From Natronomonas moolapensis 8.8.11 (GTDB lineage Archaea > Halobacteriota > Halobacteria > Halobacteriales > Haloarculaceae): a DNA stretch of 64,000 nt. Shown here in pieces: positions 18,714 to 26,634 of this stretch (positions within the stretch are counted from its first letter, which is position 1; each line of letters begins with the position of its first letter). A model generated the notes under the pieces. It ran no database searches and had not been told where the DNA came from. It worked only from the letters and a program-made list of their open reading frames with translations. The stretch covers positions 2,848,574 to 2,912,573 of the forward strand of contig NC_020388.1 of assembly GCF_000591055.1 (NCBI RefSeq), read 5' to 3'. Both the position numbers and the translations under genes were made by a program.

Positions 18714-19904
18714 TTATCTGACAACGTCGATACCATTGTTCTGTTCGACTTCCGAACGGCCGCCGTCGGTTTCGCCGACGCCGAATCCACCGCTCGACCT
18801 CTCCGACGGCGTCGAGGAGAACTCCTCGTCGTCGACCCCCTCGATCGCCTGCCTGGAGGCGTCGGCCTGTTTTTGTGTCGTCGGGCCGAGTATCTGGGCC
18901 GACTGGACGCCGGTCATGATCGCCATGACCCGGACCTTGCCCTTGTATTCGTCCTGGATTCGTGCGCCCCAGATGACGTTCGCGGAGGCCTCGAGGCGCT
19001 CCGTGATGTTCTGGGCGATCCCTTCGGCCTCCTTCAGCGTGAGGTCGGGACCGCCGGTGATGTGCACCAACCCGCCCGACGCACCGCGGTAGTCGACGTC
19101 GAGAAGCGGGTGGTTCATCGCGTCGTTGACGACCTCTTTGGTCTTGTTCTTGTCTTGGGTCTCGCCGACCAACATCACGGCGACGCCGCCCTGGTTCATG
19201 ATCGACGTCATGTCGGCGTAATCGAGGTTGATCAGCGACGGCTGAGTGATCGTCTCGGAGATTCCCTTGACCGTCTCGGCGATGATCTGATCCATCACCG
19301 AGAACGCCTTGCCGATCGGCAGGTTCGGGACGTAATCGAGCAGGCGGTTGTTGTCGAGGACGATGATCGAGTCGGCCTCGTTGCGGAGCTTTTCGAGCCC
19401 CTCTTCGGCCTTGACCGTCCGCGCTCGCTCGACGTTGAACGGCGTCGAGACCATCCCGACGACGATCGCGCCCTGCTCTTTGGCGATCTTCGAGACGACC
19501 GGTGCCGCACCGGTCCCAGTGCCGCCGCCCATACCGGCGGTGACGAAGACGAGATCGGCCTCGCCGAGGACTTCCTTGATCGTTCCCTGGGCCATCTCGG
19601 TCGCGCGCTCGCCCATCGAGGGGTCGCCGCCCGCCCCGAGGCCGTTGGTCAGGGACTTGCCGACGAGGATCTTCGTGTCGGCCTCGATCATCTTCAGGTG
19701 CTGTTTGTCGGTGTTGATGGCGATGGTTTCCGCGCCGTCGACGCCGATGTTGTACAGCCGGTTGACGGTGTTGTTGCCCGCCCCGCCCGCCCCGACGATG
19801 ACGATCCGGGGGTCGCCGAACTCCTCGCCGTCGCCCACGTCGGCGTCCATGTCGCGCTGTTCGGCCTCGGCGTTCTCCAACGCGGAGTTGACGATGTCCT
19901 GCAT
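18714..19904 (-). CDS. ftsZ2: Cell division tubulin homologue FtsZ2
   Basis: 396 residues. Tubulin-type GTPase with [11 protein letters not shown] (~40-50), signature GGGTGTG at 126-132, NNRLLDYVP, and the T7 catalytic loop NLDYADM (~228). The N-terminal [16 protein letters not shown] and the linkage to cdrS identify the archaeal FtsZ2 class, which drives ring constriction while FtsZ1 scaffolds. The C-terminal tail is disordered and ends NNGIDVVR. It begins 3 bp after cdrS, so they form an operon. It converges on ncsA. Confidence 0.96.
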   Translation of the reverse strand: MQDIVNSALENAEAEQRDMDADVGDGEEFGDPRIVIVGAGGAGNNTVNRLYNIGVDGAETIAINTDKQHLKMIEADTKILVGKSLTNGLGAGGDPSMGERATEMAQGTIKEVLGEADLVFVTAGMGGGTGTGAAPVVSKIAKEQGAIVVGMVSTPFNVERARTVKAEEGLEKLRNEADSIIVLDNNRLLDYVPNLPIGKAFSVMDQIIAETVKGISETITQPSLINLDYADMTSIMNQGGVAVMLVGETQDKNKTKEVVNDAMNHPLLDVDYRGASGGLVHITGGPDLTLKEAEGIAQNITERLEASANVIWGARIQDEYKGKVRVMAIMTGVQSAQILGPTTQKQADASRQAIEGVDDEEFSSTPSERSSGGFGVGETDGGRSEVEQNNGIDVVR

Positions 19905-19907
19905 CGT

Positions 19908-20081
19908 CTACACCTTCGCCCAGGGACGGTTCTTTTCGGCCGCCTCGGTCTCTTGTTCGTTTATCATCTCGCGCACGGCCGAGCGGATCGCTTCGCTCCG
20001 ATTCGGGAACTGCCCCGTATCGACCATGCGTTCGACCTCTTCGATCTGCTGTTTCGGGATTCGTAGTGTCACACGCTCCAT
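19908..20081 (-). CDS. cdrS: CdrS, short ribbon-helix-helix cell division regulator
   Basis: 57 residues from ATG 20081 ([16 protein letters not shown]). It is a bare MetJ/Arc/CopG ribbon-helix-helix: one strand, then helix [13 protein letters not shown]. The upstream open frame lacks similarity. CdrS regulates ftsZ2 and cell division in Halobacterium and Haloferax and is co-transcribed with ftsZ2, matching the 3-bp gap here. The upstream region carries a palindrome and single half-sites that could be RHH operators. Confidence 0.92.
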   Translation of the reverse strand: MERVTLRIPKQQIEEVERMVDTGQFPNRSEAIRSAVREMINEQETEAAEKNRPWAKV

Positions 20082-20103
20082 ATTGTTTCCCCTCTGGTTG
20101 TGA

Positions 20104-20261
20104 GTAAGACGACGTTGCACACGCGACCGAGTCACGTTTACACCGGCAGGGCGCCCGAAGCCGGGCGTTTACCCGATTCCCTACCGTGTGTAAGACGCGT
20201 CGTCTTACGCAGCTGTATCCACAGAACGTACATACTTAAATCTTTTCCCAAGTGTAAGACG
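20104..20261 (-). promoter_or_regulatory. cdrS-ftsZ2 control region: GTAAGACG palindrome, single half-sites and TATA-like box
   Basis: GTAAGACG occurs at 20104-20111, 20190-20197 and 20254-20261, and inverted (CGTCTTAC) at 20201-20208. The middle pair forms the palindrome GTAAGACG-CGT-CGTCTTAC (20190-20208). On the minus strand a TATA-like ATTTAAGT lies at about 20235-20242, putting transcription start near 20210-20215, so the palindrome overlaps or directly follows the start. This is where a repressor operator would lie. A 7/8 half-site also occurs inside cdrL (20528-20535). Confidence 0.7.
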
Positions 20262-20309
20262 GCTTGTCCAAAGCGGTGTTTGCACCCTTCTAAGCGCTGT
20301 TTTCGGCGT

Positions 20310-20870
20310 TTACGAGTCCTGAAGAACGTCCGCCGCGGGGGTCCGACGGCCACAGCTCGGGCAGAATCCCCAGTCCGAACGGAGCTCGTCGCCGCACTCG
20401 CAGAACACGCGGTGGCTCGATTTCTCCCCGCAGTTGGAGCAGTAAACGGCAGACTGCGGGAGTGTTTCGCCGCACTGTTTACACGTATGCCCGGATTCGT
20501 CGGGCACGTCTTCCTGTTCGACGGTCGGTGTCTTACGCCCGTCCTCGGACTCGTGTGACACGTCGTCGGAATCGCCATCGAGCGTGACGTGTACGTTCAC
20601 GTCCTGGGGCTGTCGGGGCGTATACGCCCGGTCGAGCCGTTCCGCGATGAGGGCGTCGACGCGCTCGGCGACGAGTTCGTCGAGCAACTCCGAGGCGATC
20701 GAAGCGTCCGATCCGCCGCTGTCGCCCCCGTCGGGCGCGTTTACACCGGCGCTACCGGTTGTTTCGAGGTACGTCCGGAGCGCCTCTCGCATCACCTCGC
20801 TCTTGGAGGCGTCGAACTCCTCGAGTCGGCGGACGAGTTCGTCGTCCGCCCGGAAGGTGATCTTACTCAT
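20310..20870 (-). CDS. cdrL: CdrL, long ribbon-helix-helix regulator with C-terminal zinc ribbons
   Basis: 186 residues. The N-terminal RHH reads MSKITFRADDELVRRLEEF...SKSEVMREALRTYL. A disordered acidic centre follows, then a double zinc ribbon (CKQCGE/CSNCGE, then CECGDE/CPSCGR). This matches CdrL, the long partner encoded upstream of cdrS that controls the cdrS-ftsZ2 promoter in haloarchaea. It is separated from cdrS by 228 bp holding the repeated GTAAGACG sites. Confidence 0.9.
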   Translation of the reverse strand: MSKITFRADDELVRRLEEFDASKSEVMREALRTYLETTGSAGVNAPDGGDSGGSDASIASELLDELVAERVDALIAERLDRAYTPRQPQDVNVHVTLDGDSDDVSHESEDGRKTPTVEQEDVPDESGHTCKQCGETLPQSAVYCSNCGEKSSHRVFCECGDELRSDWGFCPSCGRRTPAADVLQDS

Positions 20871-20971
20871 TCGTTGTCCGACAGTTGTGTGTGACAGTAT
20901 TTCAATCTTCGCGCGCCATCCGACAGCCGTCCGTCAGACGGAGGGCCAGTGGCGGACGGAGGTCAAAACCG

Positions 20972-20976
20972 TTAAG
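20972..20976 (+). promoter_or_regulatory. TATA-like box of tRNA-Tyr
   Basis: TTAAG preceded by CCG, about 31 nt before the first base of the tRNA. Confidence 0.4.
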
Positions 20977-21004
20977 TCGGACAGTCCTCTCCTTTCATGT
21001 ACGA

Positions 21005-21078
21005 CCGCCCTTAGCTCAGACTGGTAGAGCAGTCGACTGTAGATCGACTTGTCCCCCGTTCAAATCGGGGAGGGCGGA
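21005..21078 (+). tRNA. tRNA-Tyr (anticodon GTA)
   Basis: A 74-nt cloverleaf: acceptor CCGCCCT pairs AGGGCGG with discriminator A at 21078; D stem GCTC/GAGC; anticodon stem GTCGA/TCGAC with loop CTGTAGA, giving GTA at 21039-21041; T loop GTTCAAATC. The C1-G72 pair with A73 is the archaeal tyrosine identity set. No intron and no encoded CCA. A patch of accessory, partly broken genes lies downstream. Confidence 0.97.
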
Positions 21079-21254
21079 CTCAGTTTCTCGCCGAACCGTG
21101 GCCGAACTAAATACCGATGTAAACAGCCCCGAGCTTCGCGTTTTTCGCCGATCCGTCGATTCCGAAACGGGGCGGCAAAACCGGAGTGGAGCTTGGGACA
21201 AGTCGGGGGTCGACGCCGTCCGGCGAAAGTTGTAGTTGAAACGGAGGGGTGCCG

Positions 21255-21446
21255 ATGATACTCCGCTGTGAGTGCGGCGCGCCGGTCGAGATTGAGGAAG
21301 GCAGCGATCCGGACAGCGGCCCGCAACACTGGGAGGTGTATCGGTGCGTCGAGTGCCGCCGAACCGGGACGTATCACTTCGGCCCCAACCGCGAGGAGAT
21401 GACCGGCTGCCTCGTCGCCGAACGCATCCCCGAGGTAGGACGATGA
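21255..21446 (+). CDS. Small zinc-binding protein
   Basis: 63 residues from ATG 21255, preceded by GGAGG seven bases upstream; a GTG at 21249 is too close to that site. It reads MILRCECGAPVEIEEG and later YRCVECRRTG, a CxC...CxxC zinc ribbon, plus a late single Cys. It resembles small haloarchaeal zinc-finger proteins of unknown role. A 28-codon frame (21443-21529) overlaps its stop as ATGA but is not convincing. Confidence 0.75.
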   Translation: MILRCECGAPVEIEEGSDPDSGPQHWEVYRCVECRRTGTYHFGPNREEMTGCLVAERIPEVGR

Positions 21447-21781
21447 ATCCTGAGAGCTCATCGAACGGTCGTCGGAAGAATTGGGTTTTGAACACGGAGC
21501 CTGCGGGCGACTTCGAGCCAGTCCCATAGAGGGTCGTGGGGGAAGTATCCCATACGATGGAACTTCGAGGGTGCCGCGGATAGCGATACAATCGTCTCCG
21601 AAGAGTACGAAGTTCGAAACGAGGATTATCTCGGAGCAATACTGCAAAACGTGTCTCAGGTGACCCATTCGATAGTTACTGAATCAGATTACTGAAGCGA
21701 CATCATTCGCAGCCGGATCCCCACGCAGTTTAGAAGAAACGGGCGAGGGATTGAAGTCGTTACTAACCGGATTGTCCGTTG
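21447..21781. other. Gene-poor accessory stretch after the zinc-ribbon gene
   Basis: 335 bases with lower GC than the surroundings. One plus-strand frame lacking a start, ending at the TGA at 21693, encodes SDTIVSEEYEVRNEDYLGAI and onward to VTESDY; it looks protein-like and could be the tail of a decayed gene. No complete gene is supported. Confidence 0.4.
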
Positions 21782-22075
21782 ATGTCGAAGAGTGAGTGTC
21801 GGATCGTCTCCGGCGAGGAGTCGGAGATACACGACGAGCCACACATCGGGGGGCGGCGTCTGACCGTCCGATTCGTTCACGACCGCATCGAAGGGCGGGG
21901 GCTGGATCCGGGGACGGTTGCGGACCGGCACGACCTCGACGTCGCCGACGTCTACCAGGCGTTGGCGTACTACCACGATCATCCAGACGAGATGTCGGAG
22001 GCGGAACGTCGTCGCCGTGAGACGATCGGGCAGCACGAGGATGAGTTAGTTGGGCCAGGAGATGTCGGATCGTAG
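21782..22075 (+). CDS. DUF433 family antitoxin-like protein
   Basis: 97 residues from ATG 21782 (MSKSECRIVSGEESEI). The core IGGRRLTVRFVHDRIEGRGLD...VADVYQALAYYHDHPDEM is the DUF433 helix-turn-helix fold, usually paired with a PIN-like DUF5615 toxin. The next gene overlaps it by 14 bp and has DUF5615 character but is frameshifted. It probably acts as antitoxin and autoregulator, if still useful. Confidence 0.82.
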   Translation: MSKSECRIVSGEESEIHDEPHIGGRRLTVRFVHDRIEGRGLDPGTVADRHDLDVADVYQALAYYHDHPDEMSEAERRRRETIGQHEDELVGPGDVGS

Positions 22076-22435
22076 CTACCGGATTCTGGCTGACGAGAAC
22101 GTCGAGCGACGGGCCGCACGCTGTCTTGAAAAGCGCGGCCACGACGTGGAGATGGTTGTCGACGTCCTTGACCGGGCGTGGCGGACGAAACGGTTGTCGA
22201 GTACGCGGCCGAGACGAATCGGTTGGTGCTCACAGGCGGTGACGATATTCTGTCTCGGGGGTACCCGACGCTGTTTCAGGAGGACAGCCAAGTGTCCGCG
22301 TTCGAACTCGCCGAGATAGTCGACGCCGTCGCGGACGCGATGTCTCAGTCAGATCTCGAGCAGACGAGTCACAACGACGAGCCCGAAAGGGTCGAGTTCG
22401 TCCACGAAGACGACGGCTCCATCCGTGGGAACGTC
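22062..22435 (+). pseudogene. Frameshifted DUF5615 (PIN-like) toxin
   Basis: ATG 22062 starts SDRSYRILADENVERRAARCLEKRGHDVEMVVDVLD, the first half of a DUF5615 protein with the Asp-Glu acid pair (DEN). The family pattern then continues in another frame from about 22178 as VADETVVEYAAETNRLVLTG, GDDILSRGYPTLFQED and ELAEIVDAVADAM. One missing base in the CGGGCG run near 22172-22177 would join the halves. No stop in the second frame falls at the expected length, so the 3' end is also damaged. The toxin is probably inactive unless frameshifting occurs; the exact end is uncertain. Confidence 0.75.
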
Positions 22436-22726
22436 TCACTCCAAGGCGTTCGCCCAGAAGCGCGCCATCTCGTCGGTCCCCTCGAACAGCGCTCGCATCC
22501 CCTGGAGGCTCTCTTTGGCCATATCCGGCGGCCCGCCCTCGTAGACGAAGACGGCGCGCTCGCCCCGGTCGTCGTCCTCGAAGGTGAGCGTGTAGCGGCC
22601 GTTATCGAGAGACTGCTCGACGTCGTACCCCTCGTCAGCGAAGTAGGCGAACGTCAACCGGGTGAGCGACTCCCAGCGGTTCGTCTCGACCCGCGTGTCG
22701 AATCGGCTCCCGTCTTCGTCGGTCAT
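22436..22726 (-). CDS. Unrecognised acidic haloarchaeal protein (96 aa)
   Basis: 96 residues from ATG 22726 (MTDEDGSRFDTRVETNRWES). It reads like a compact alpha/beta domain: FAYFADEGYDVEQSLDNGRYTLTF, then ERAVFVYEGGPPDMAK and a helix ending FWANALE. No membrane segment. The same strand continues upstream with the cupin gene 82 bp away. Function not recognised. Confidence 0.75.
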   Translation of the reverse strand: MTDEDGSRFDTRVETNRWESLTRLTFAYFADEGYDVEQSLDNGRYTLTFEDDDRGERAVFVYEGGPPDMAKESLQGMRALFEGTDEMARFWANALE

Positions 22727-22808
22727 CGATGGACGTTGTCGGCCCACAGAAAAAAGTGTGATCGTCGCAGTGAGAACCTAACGGCGGACGGGACGAACAT
22801 CGAGGCGA

Positions 22809-23195
22809 TCAGTCGTCGGCGTCGTAGGGGTGGACGTCGTCGACGGTCGGCGCGCCGAGCGCCAGCACCCGAACCGGAGCGTCGGCGTCCTCGGGGTTGT
22901 GCGCGCGGTGGGCGTGCCCCGGGTCGACGACGAACGCCTCGTCGCTTTCGACGACGAACTCGTCCGTCGGGGTCTCGACGTGGAGAGTGCCTCCGAGAAC
23001 GTAGAACGCCTCGGTCTGTTCGTCGTGGTAGTGATACGCCAAGGCGAGTTGCTGGCCCGGTTCGGCCTCGTAGACGCGCAGGCCGACGGGCGCGCCCTCG
23101 TAGTCGAGACCCGCCGCTGCGCTGATCGAGCGAACGTCGGCGTCGCGGTCGTCCCACTGTTCGAGGCTGTCGGTGTCGACGTGGTGATAGCCCAT
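22809..23195 (-). CDS. Cupin-domain protein
   Basis: 128 residues from ATG 23195. The small beta-barrel shows both cupin motifs: YHYHDEQTEAFYVLGGTLHV (HxH...E metal ligands) and VDPGHAHRAHNPEDADAPVRVL (second His). A metal-binding sensor or enzyme is likely; the substrate is unknown. The acidic C-terminus ends HPYDADD. Confidence 0.87.
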   Translation of the reverse strand: MGYHHVDTDSLEQWDDRDADVRSISAAAGLDYEGAPVGLRVYEAEPGQQLALAYHYHDEQTEAFYVLGGTLHVETPTDEFVVESDEAFVVDPGHAHRAHNPEDADAPVRVLALGAPTVDDVHPYDADD

Positions 23196-23288
23196 AAGGC
23201 GGCTTGCGGACGGACGGCCCAGAGGGTTTCGGCCGAGGACGGGCCACGCTCGCGTCAGACATACCAGCGGGGCGGACGAAGGCCCCGC

Positions 23289-24029
23289 ATGCCGACCGAA
23301 CACGAGATCCGAGTCGAGGGGGACCGAGTCGCGGCGGTCCACCACGCGGCCGTCGGCGAGCGGTGGCTGTTCTTCTGTCACGGCTTCCGCAGCGACAAAA
23401 CGGGCAGCTACGAGAACCGATGCGAACGCGCCGTCGAGGCGGGCTACGACGCCGTTCGGTTCGACTTCAGGGGTAGCGGCGACTCCGATCGCGCGTTCGT
23501 CGAGGCGACGCTCACCTCGCGGATCGATGACCTCCGGGCGGTCATCGAGCGCTTCGATCCCCGGTCGTACGCCTGCGTCGGGTCGAGTTTCGGCGCGAAG
23601 GTCGCCTTCCACGCGGCGGCCGGTCCGCTGGATCCGACGGCGATCGTCGCGCGTGCGCCGGTCACGTACAATCGTGCGTTCGATGCCGACCGGCGAGCCG
23701 TCGAGGCCGAGGGCACACTCCGATACGACGACGAGCACGCGATCGACGAACGGTTCTTCGAGGACGTCGGGACGTACGGGTTCGACGACGCGGCGGGGGA
23801 GATCGGAGCGCCCGTCGGGATCTTCCACGGGGAAAGCGACGAGTCGGTGCCCATCGCCGACAGCTTCGACGCCGCTGCCGCCCTCGAAACGGACGTACTC
23901 CTCGAAACGTACGCGGGGGAGGGACACCGCTTTTCCGAAGCCGCGGAGCGTCGGTTCCTCGATCGGGCGTTCGGTTGGCTGGAAGACGTCTACGGCGACG
24001 GCAGAGCAGGTGTACACGAACGCGATTAG
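23289..24029 (+). CDS. Alpha/beta hydrolase
   Basis: 246 residues from ATG 23289. FFCHGFRSDKTGSYENR forms the oxyanion region, FDFRGSGDSD follows, the nucleophile is Ser in GSSFGAK, the acid Asp in HGESDESVPI and the His in GEGHRF. It resembles the alpha/beta serine hydrolases annotated as YjfP- or esterase-like. Cytosolic, with no signal peptide. Divergent from the cupin gene. Confidence 0.87.
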   Translation: MPTEHEIRVEGDRVAAVHHAAVGERWLFFCHGFRSDKTGSYENRCERAVEAGYDAVRFDFRGSGDSDRAFVEATLTSRIDDLRAVIERFDPRSYACVGSSFGAKVAFHAAAGPLDPTAIVARAPVTYNRAFDADRRAVEAEGTLRYDDEHAIDERFFEDVGTYGFDDAAGEIGAPVGIFHGESDESVPIADSFDAAAALETDVLLETYAGEGHRFSEAAERRFLDRAFGWLEDVYGDGRAGVHERD

Positions 24030-24149
24030 TCTCGGTGCAGTCCGTCGGTTGAAAGGTGTGCGTGTATTATAAGCTGTCAGGGGAAACGTCGAGTCGTGCC
24101 GCCCCCTCCGACGGGACCGCCCGAGTGAGGAGCGGCCGGTGGGAGAGAG

Positions 24150-24302
24150 ATGTACAGAACACTGCTCGCGTGGGTCCGACGCATCCCCGCCGAGGACGTC
24201 GTCTACGAGTGTCGACACTGCGGGACGACGCTCGAGTCCGAACTCGACGAGTGTTCGTGCTGTGGGACCCGAGACGGCGTTGTCCGGTATGAACTCCGGT
24301 GA
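24150..24302 (+). CDS. Small zinc-ribbon protein (50 aa)
   Basis: ATG 24150 to TGA 24302: MYRTLLAWVRRIPAEDVVYE then CRHCG, thirteen residues later CSCCG, and a tail ending RYELR. Two CxxC knuckles form a rubredoxin-like zinc ribbon. A TATA-like GTATTATAAG lies near 24062-24071, upstream. This fits the many short zinc-finger proteins of haloarchaea; function unknown. Confidence 0.7.
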   Translation: MYRTLLAWVRRIPAEDVVYECRHCGTTLESELDECSCCGTRDGVVRYELR

Positions 24303-24347
24303 CGTGCCCGCGGCGGATTTTTGTCGCTCCGGCACGAACGACGGGCA

Positions 24348-25814
24348 ATGACCCGACGGCCGGTAGCTGCGGTGGCGCTCGTCGCGGTGGTGGTGCTCTC
24401 GGGTTGTGCCGTCGGCTACCAGCCGAACGTGCCCGAGCGCTCCGAGCCGCCGAGAGAGGATCGGTTGGGATACTACGACGGCTACTGGTACGACGATACC
24501 TTCGAATTCGACGCCGAGGAGGGCCTCGACGAGGGCGAAACGGAGGCCGTCGTCTCCCGGGCGATGGCCCGCATTCAGTTGCTCCGGGGGCTCCGCTTCG
24601 AGGCGGACGTCGACGTCGAACTCATGACCCGGGAGGCGTTCAACGAGGAGTTCGACGACGTCCGGCGCGACCCACCCGAGGGACAGCGAGCGCTGGACAA
24701 CGCCCAACACGAAGCGCTGTTTTTGGTCGGTCCCGACCGGGACGTCGTCGACGTCCGGCGGCGAAACCAAGGCGGGACTATCCTGGGTTTTTATCAACCG
24801 AGCGAGGAGCGACTCGTCGTCGTCAGCGCGAATCGACCGGCGACGCTAGACGACGAGTTGACCCTCGCCCACGAGTTGGTCCACGCCCTCCAGGACCAGC
24901 GGTTCGGCCTCCGCCCGCCCGCGGAGGCGACGGCGGACGCGGCCAACGCCCGGAACGGCCTCGTCGAGGGCGACGCGACCGTCGTCGAGCGCGCCTACGA
25001 GCGCCGGTGTGAGTCGGGCGCATGGCAGTGCGTCGAGGTCGGCGAGGACGCCGGCGGCACGCTGCCCCCGGAGTTCAACTGGGGCGTGTACTTCTTCGGC
25101 TTCTTCCCCTACGCCGAGGGGCCGGGATTCGTCGAGCACCACCGCGACGACGGAAACTGGAGCGCGGTCGACGCGATGCACGAGGCGTATCCGACCACGA
25201 GCGCGGAGATCATCGCCCCGGAAGCGTCCGGGAGCGACGGCTACGGCGAGGCGACCGTCCGCGACCGGAACCGGGGCGGATGGGAGCGCGTCACCGTCGA
25301 GGACGGCCCCGACGCCGCGACCGTTGGCCGGGCCGGACTCGCCTCGATGTTCGCCTACACCGCTTACGCGGGCGAGAGGGCGGGCGTCATCGACCGCGAC
25401 GAGTTCCGAAACACCGGGTCGAGCGGTCTCGACCCCGACAGCCCCTACACCTACGACGTCCCCTACACCGAGGGGTGGTACGACGACCGCCTCCACGCCT
25501 ACGAACGCGACGGCGAGACCGCCTACGTCTGGAACGTGACGTTCGACGACGCCGAGGACGCGGCCGCGTTCCGCGACGGCTACGGTCGGGTGATCGAACA
25601 CTGGGGCGGCCAGCGCCGCGCGAGCGCCGGCGGCGAAACGGTCTGGACGCTTGACGACCGCGGGCGCTTCGCCGGCGCGATCCGGGTCCAACGTGAAAGG
25701 CGCTCTGTCACCGTCGTCAAGGCTCCCTCGCGGGCAGCCCTCGGTTCGGTGTACGCGCCGGCGAGAGCGCCCCCGGCTGGCGTCGGGGCGCAGTCGGGCG
25801 CGGCTGCGGGTTGA
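24348..25814 (+). CDS. Hvo_1808-family surface lipoprotein with HExxH motif
   Basis: 488 residues from ATG 24348. The N-terminus has a signal segment and lipobox: MTRRPVAAVALVAVVVLSGC, so it is exported and lipid-anchored at Cys20. The central domain carries LAHELVHALQDQRFG, a zincin HExxH motif, with a later Glu region (NGLVEGDATVVE) as a possible third ligand. The C-terminal part is a repeated Tyr/Asp-rich domain (PYTEGWYDDRLHAYE, DDAEDAAAFRDGYG). I recall this as the Hvo_1808 family of surface proteins. Extracellular metalloprotease activity is an inference. Confidence 0.85.
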   Translation: MTRRPVAAVALVAVVVLSGCAVGYQPNVPERSEPPREDRLGYYDGYWYDDTFEFDAEEGLDEGETEAVVSRAMARIQLLRGLRFEADVDVELMTREAFNEEFDDVRRDPPEGQRALDNAQHEALFLVGPDRDVVDVRRRNQGGTILGFYQPSEERLVVVSANRPATLDDELTLAHELVHALQDQRFGLRPPAEATADAANARNGLVEGDATVVERAYERRCESGAWQCVEVGEDAGGTLPPEFNWGVYFFGFFPYAEGPGFVEHHRDDGNWSAVDAMHEAYPTTSAEIIAPEASGSDGYGEATVRDRNRGGWERVTVEDGPDAATVGRAGLASMFAYTAYAGERAGVIDRDEFRNTGSSGLDPDSPYTYDVPYTEGWYDDRLHAYERDGETAYVWNVTFDDAEDAAAFRDGYGRVIEHWGGQRRASAGGETVWTLDDRGRFAGAIRVQRERRSVTVVKAPSRAALGSVYAPARAPPAGVGAQSGAAAG

Positions 25815-25841
25815 CGCGGCCGAAACACAACACCGTCGCGT

Positions 25842-25847
25842 TCTTTA
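25842..25847 (+). promoter_or_regulatory. TATA box of the glutaredoxin gene
   Basis: TTTATG in TTCTTTATGTAG, about 27 nt before the ATG at 25872; implies a leaderless message. Confidence 0.5.
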
Positions 25848-25871
25848 TGTAGCCACCCCAACTGCGTCTCG

Positions 25872-26117
25872 ATGGCAAACATTACCCTCTACGAGTTGCC
25901 GGGATGTCCGTACTGCGCGAAGGTCATCGACAAGCTCGACGAGTTGGGCGTCGAGTACGACAGCATCGGCGTCCCGCGCTCGCACGGCGATCGCACCGAG
26001 GTCGAGGAAGTAAGCGGCCAGACCGGCGTCCCGGTCATCGTCGACGAGGAACACGAGGTCGACGGGATGGCGGAGTCCGACGACATCGTCGAGTTCCTCG
26101 AGGAGAACTACGCGTAG
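25872..26117 (+). CDS. Glutaredoxin-like protein
   Basis: 81 residues: MANITLYELPGCPYCAKVID, with the redox motif CPYC at 12-15, cis-Pro in TGVPVIV, and the end DDIVEFLEENY. Standard glutaredoxin length and fold. It reduces disulfides or glutathione-like mixed disulfides; haloarchaea use gamma-glutamylcysteine rather than glutathione. Monocistronic by position. Confidence 0.92.
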   Translation: MANITLYELPGCPYCAKVIDKLDELGVEYDSIGVPRSHGDRTEVEEVSGQTGVPVIVDEEHEVDGMAESDDIVEFLEENYA

Positions 26118-26340
26118 GGCGAACGCGGCGCCCCGGTGCGGTGAATTCCGACGGAGGGGCTCGCGGACGGGGGCGCTCGTGGGTGTTTATAAATCGTGTC
26201 GGTGGCACCCGATGCCAAACACGAGCTGGGACCGTGAACGTGTCGCGAGGCGGGAGTCCCGGGAGCGTCGGTCGGACACACCCGCTCGATCCCCGCTACC
26301 GACCGGGGGCGTTATCCGCCGAGGGACCGTGTTCGTTCCC

Positions 26341-26613
26341 ATGCGAGCAGCCCGATTCGTGACGCTTTGTTTCGTATACAGCGGTCTGGTTTTTTTCGCG
26401 CAGTACGCGGCGCTCTACGGTGTGTCCTTCGAAATAGCGGGCCTCGCACAACTCGGCGTCGGACTCTCGATTTTGGCCGCCGGGCTGTTCAGGATGAAAA
26501 ACCCCGAGGCGGAAGCGCAGAACCCGGCGGAGTACGGAGTTTTGGCCTACGGGACCGCGGCGCTTTCGGTCTTCATTACGATCATTTTTTTCGGGCAACT
26601 GCTGCTGTTGTGA
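26341..26613 (+). CDS. Small membrane protein, three predicted helices
   Basis: 90 residues from ATG 26341 (MRAARFVTLCFVYSGLVFF). The hydrophobic stretches are about residues 5-27, 30-50 and 66-90, ending FFGQLLLL. The frame is open back to 26179 and a TATA-like TTTATAAATC lies near 26185, so a longer protein starting at 26211 (MPNTSWDRER) cannot be excluded. Function unknown. Confidence 0.7.
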   Translation: MRAARFVTLCFVYSGLVFFAQYAALYGVSFEIAGLAQLGVGLSILAAGLFRMKNPEAEAQNPAEYGVLAYGTAALSVFITIIFFGQLLLL

Positions 26614-26634
26614 TGTCGGGGGCAGGAGGTGGGG

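Noticed and set aside
21443..21529. 28-codon frame overlapping the zinc-ribbon stop as ATGA
   Set aside because: Too short and without motif or promoter; listed only as a remark.
22178..23125. Long plus-strand frame continuing from the toxin's second half
   Set aside because: Only the first ~80 codons are DUF5615-like; beyond 22436 it runs antisense to two real genes and becomes Arg-rich.
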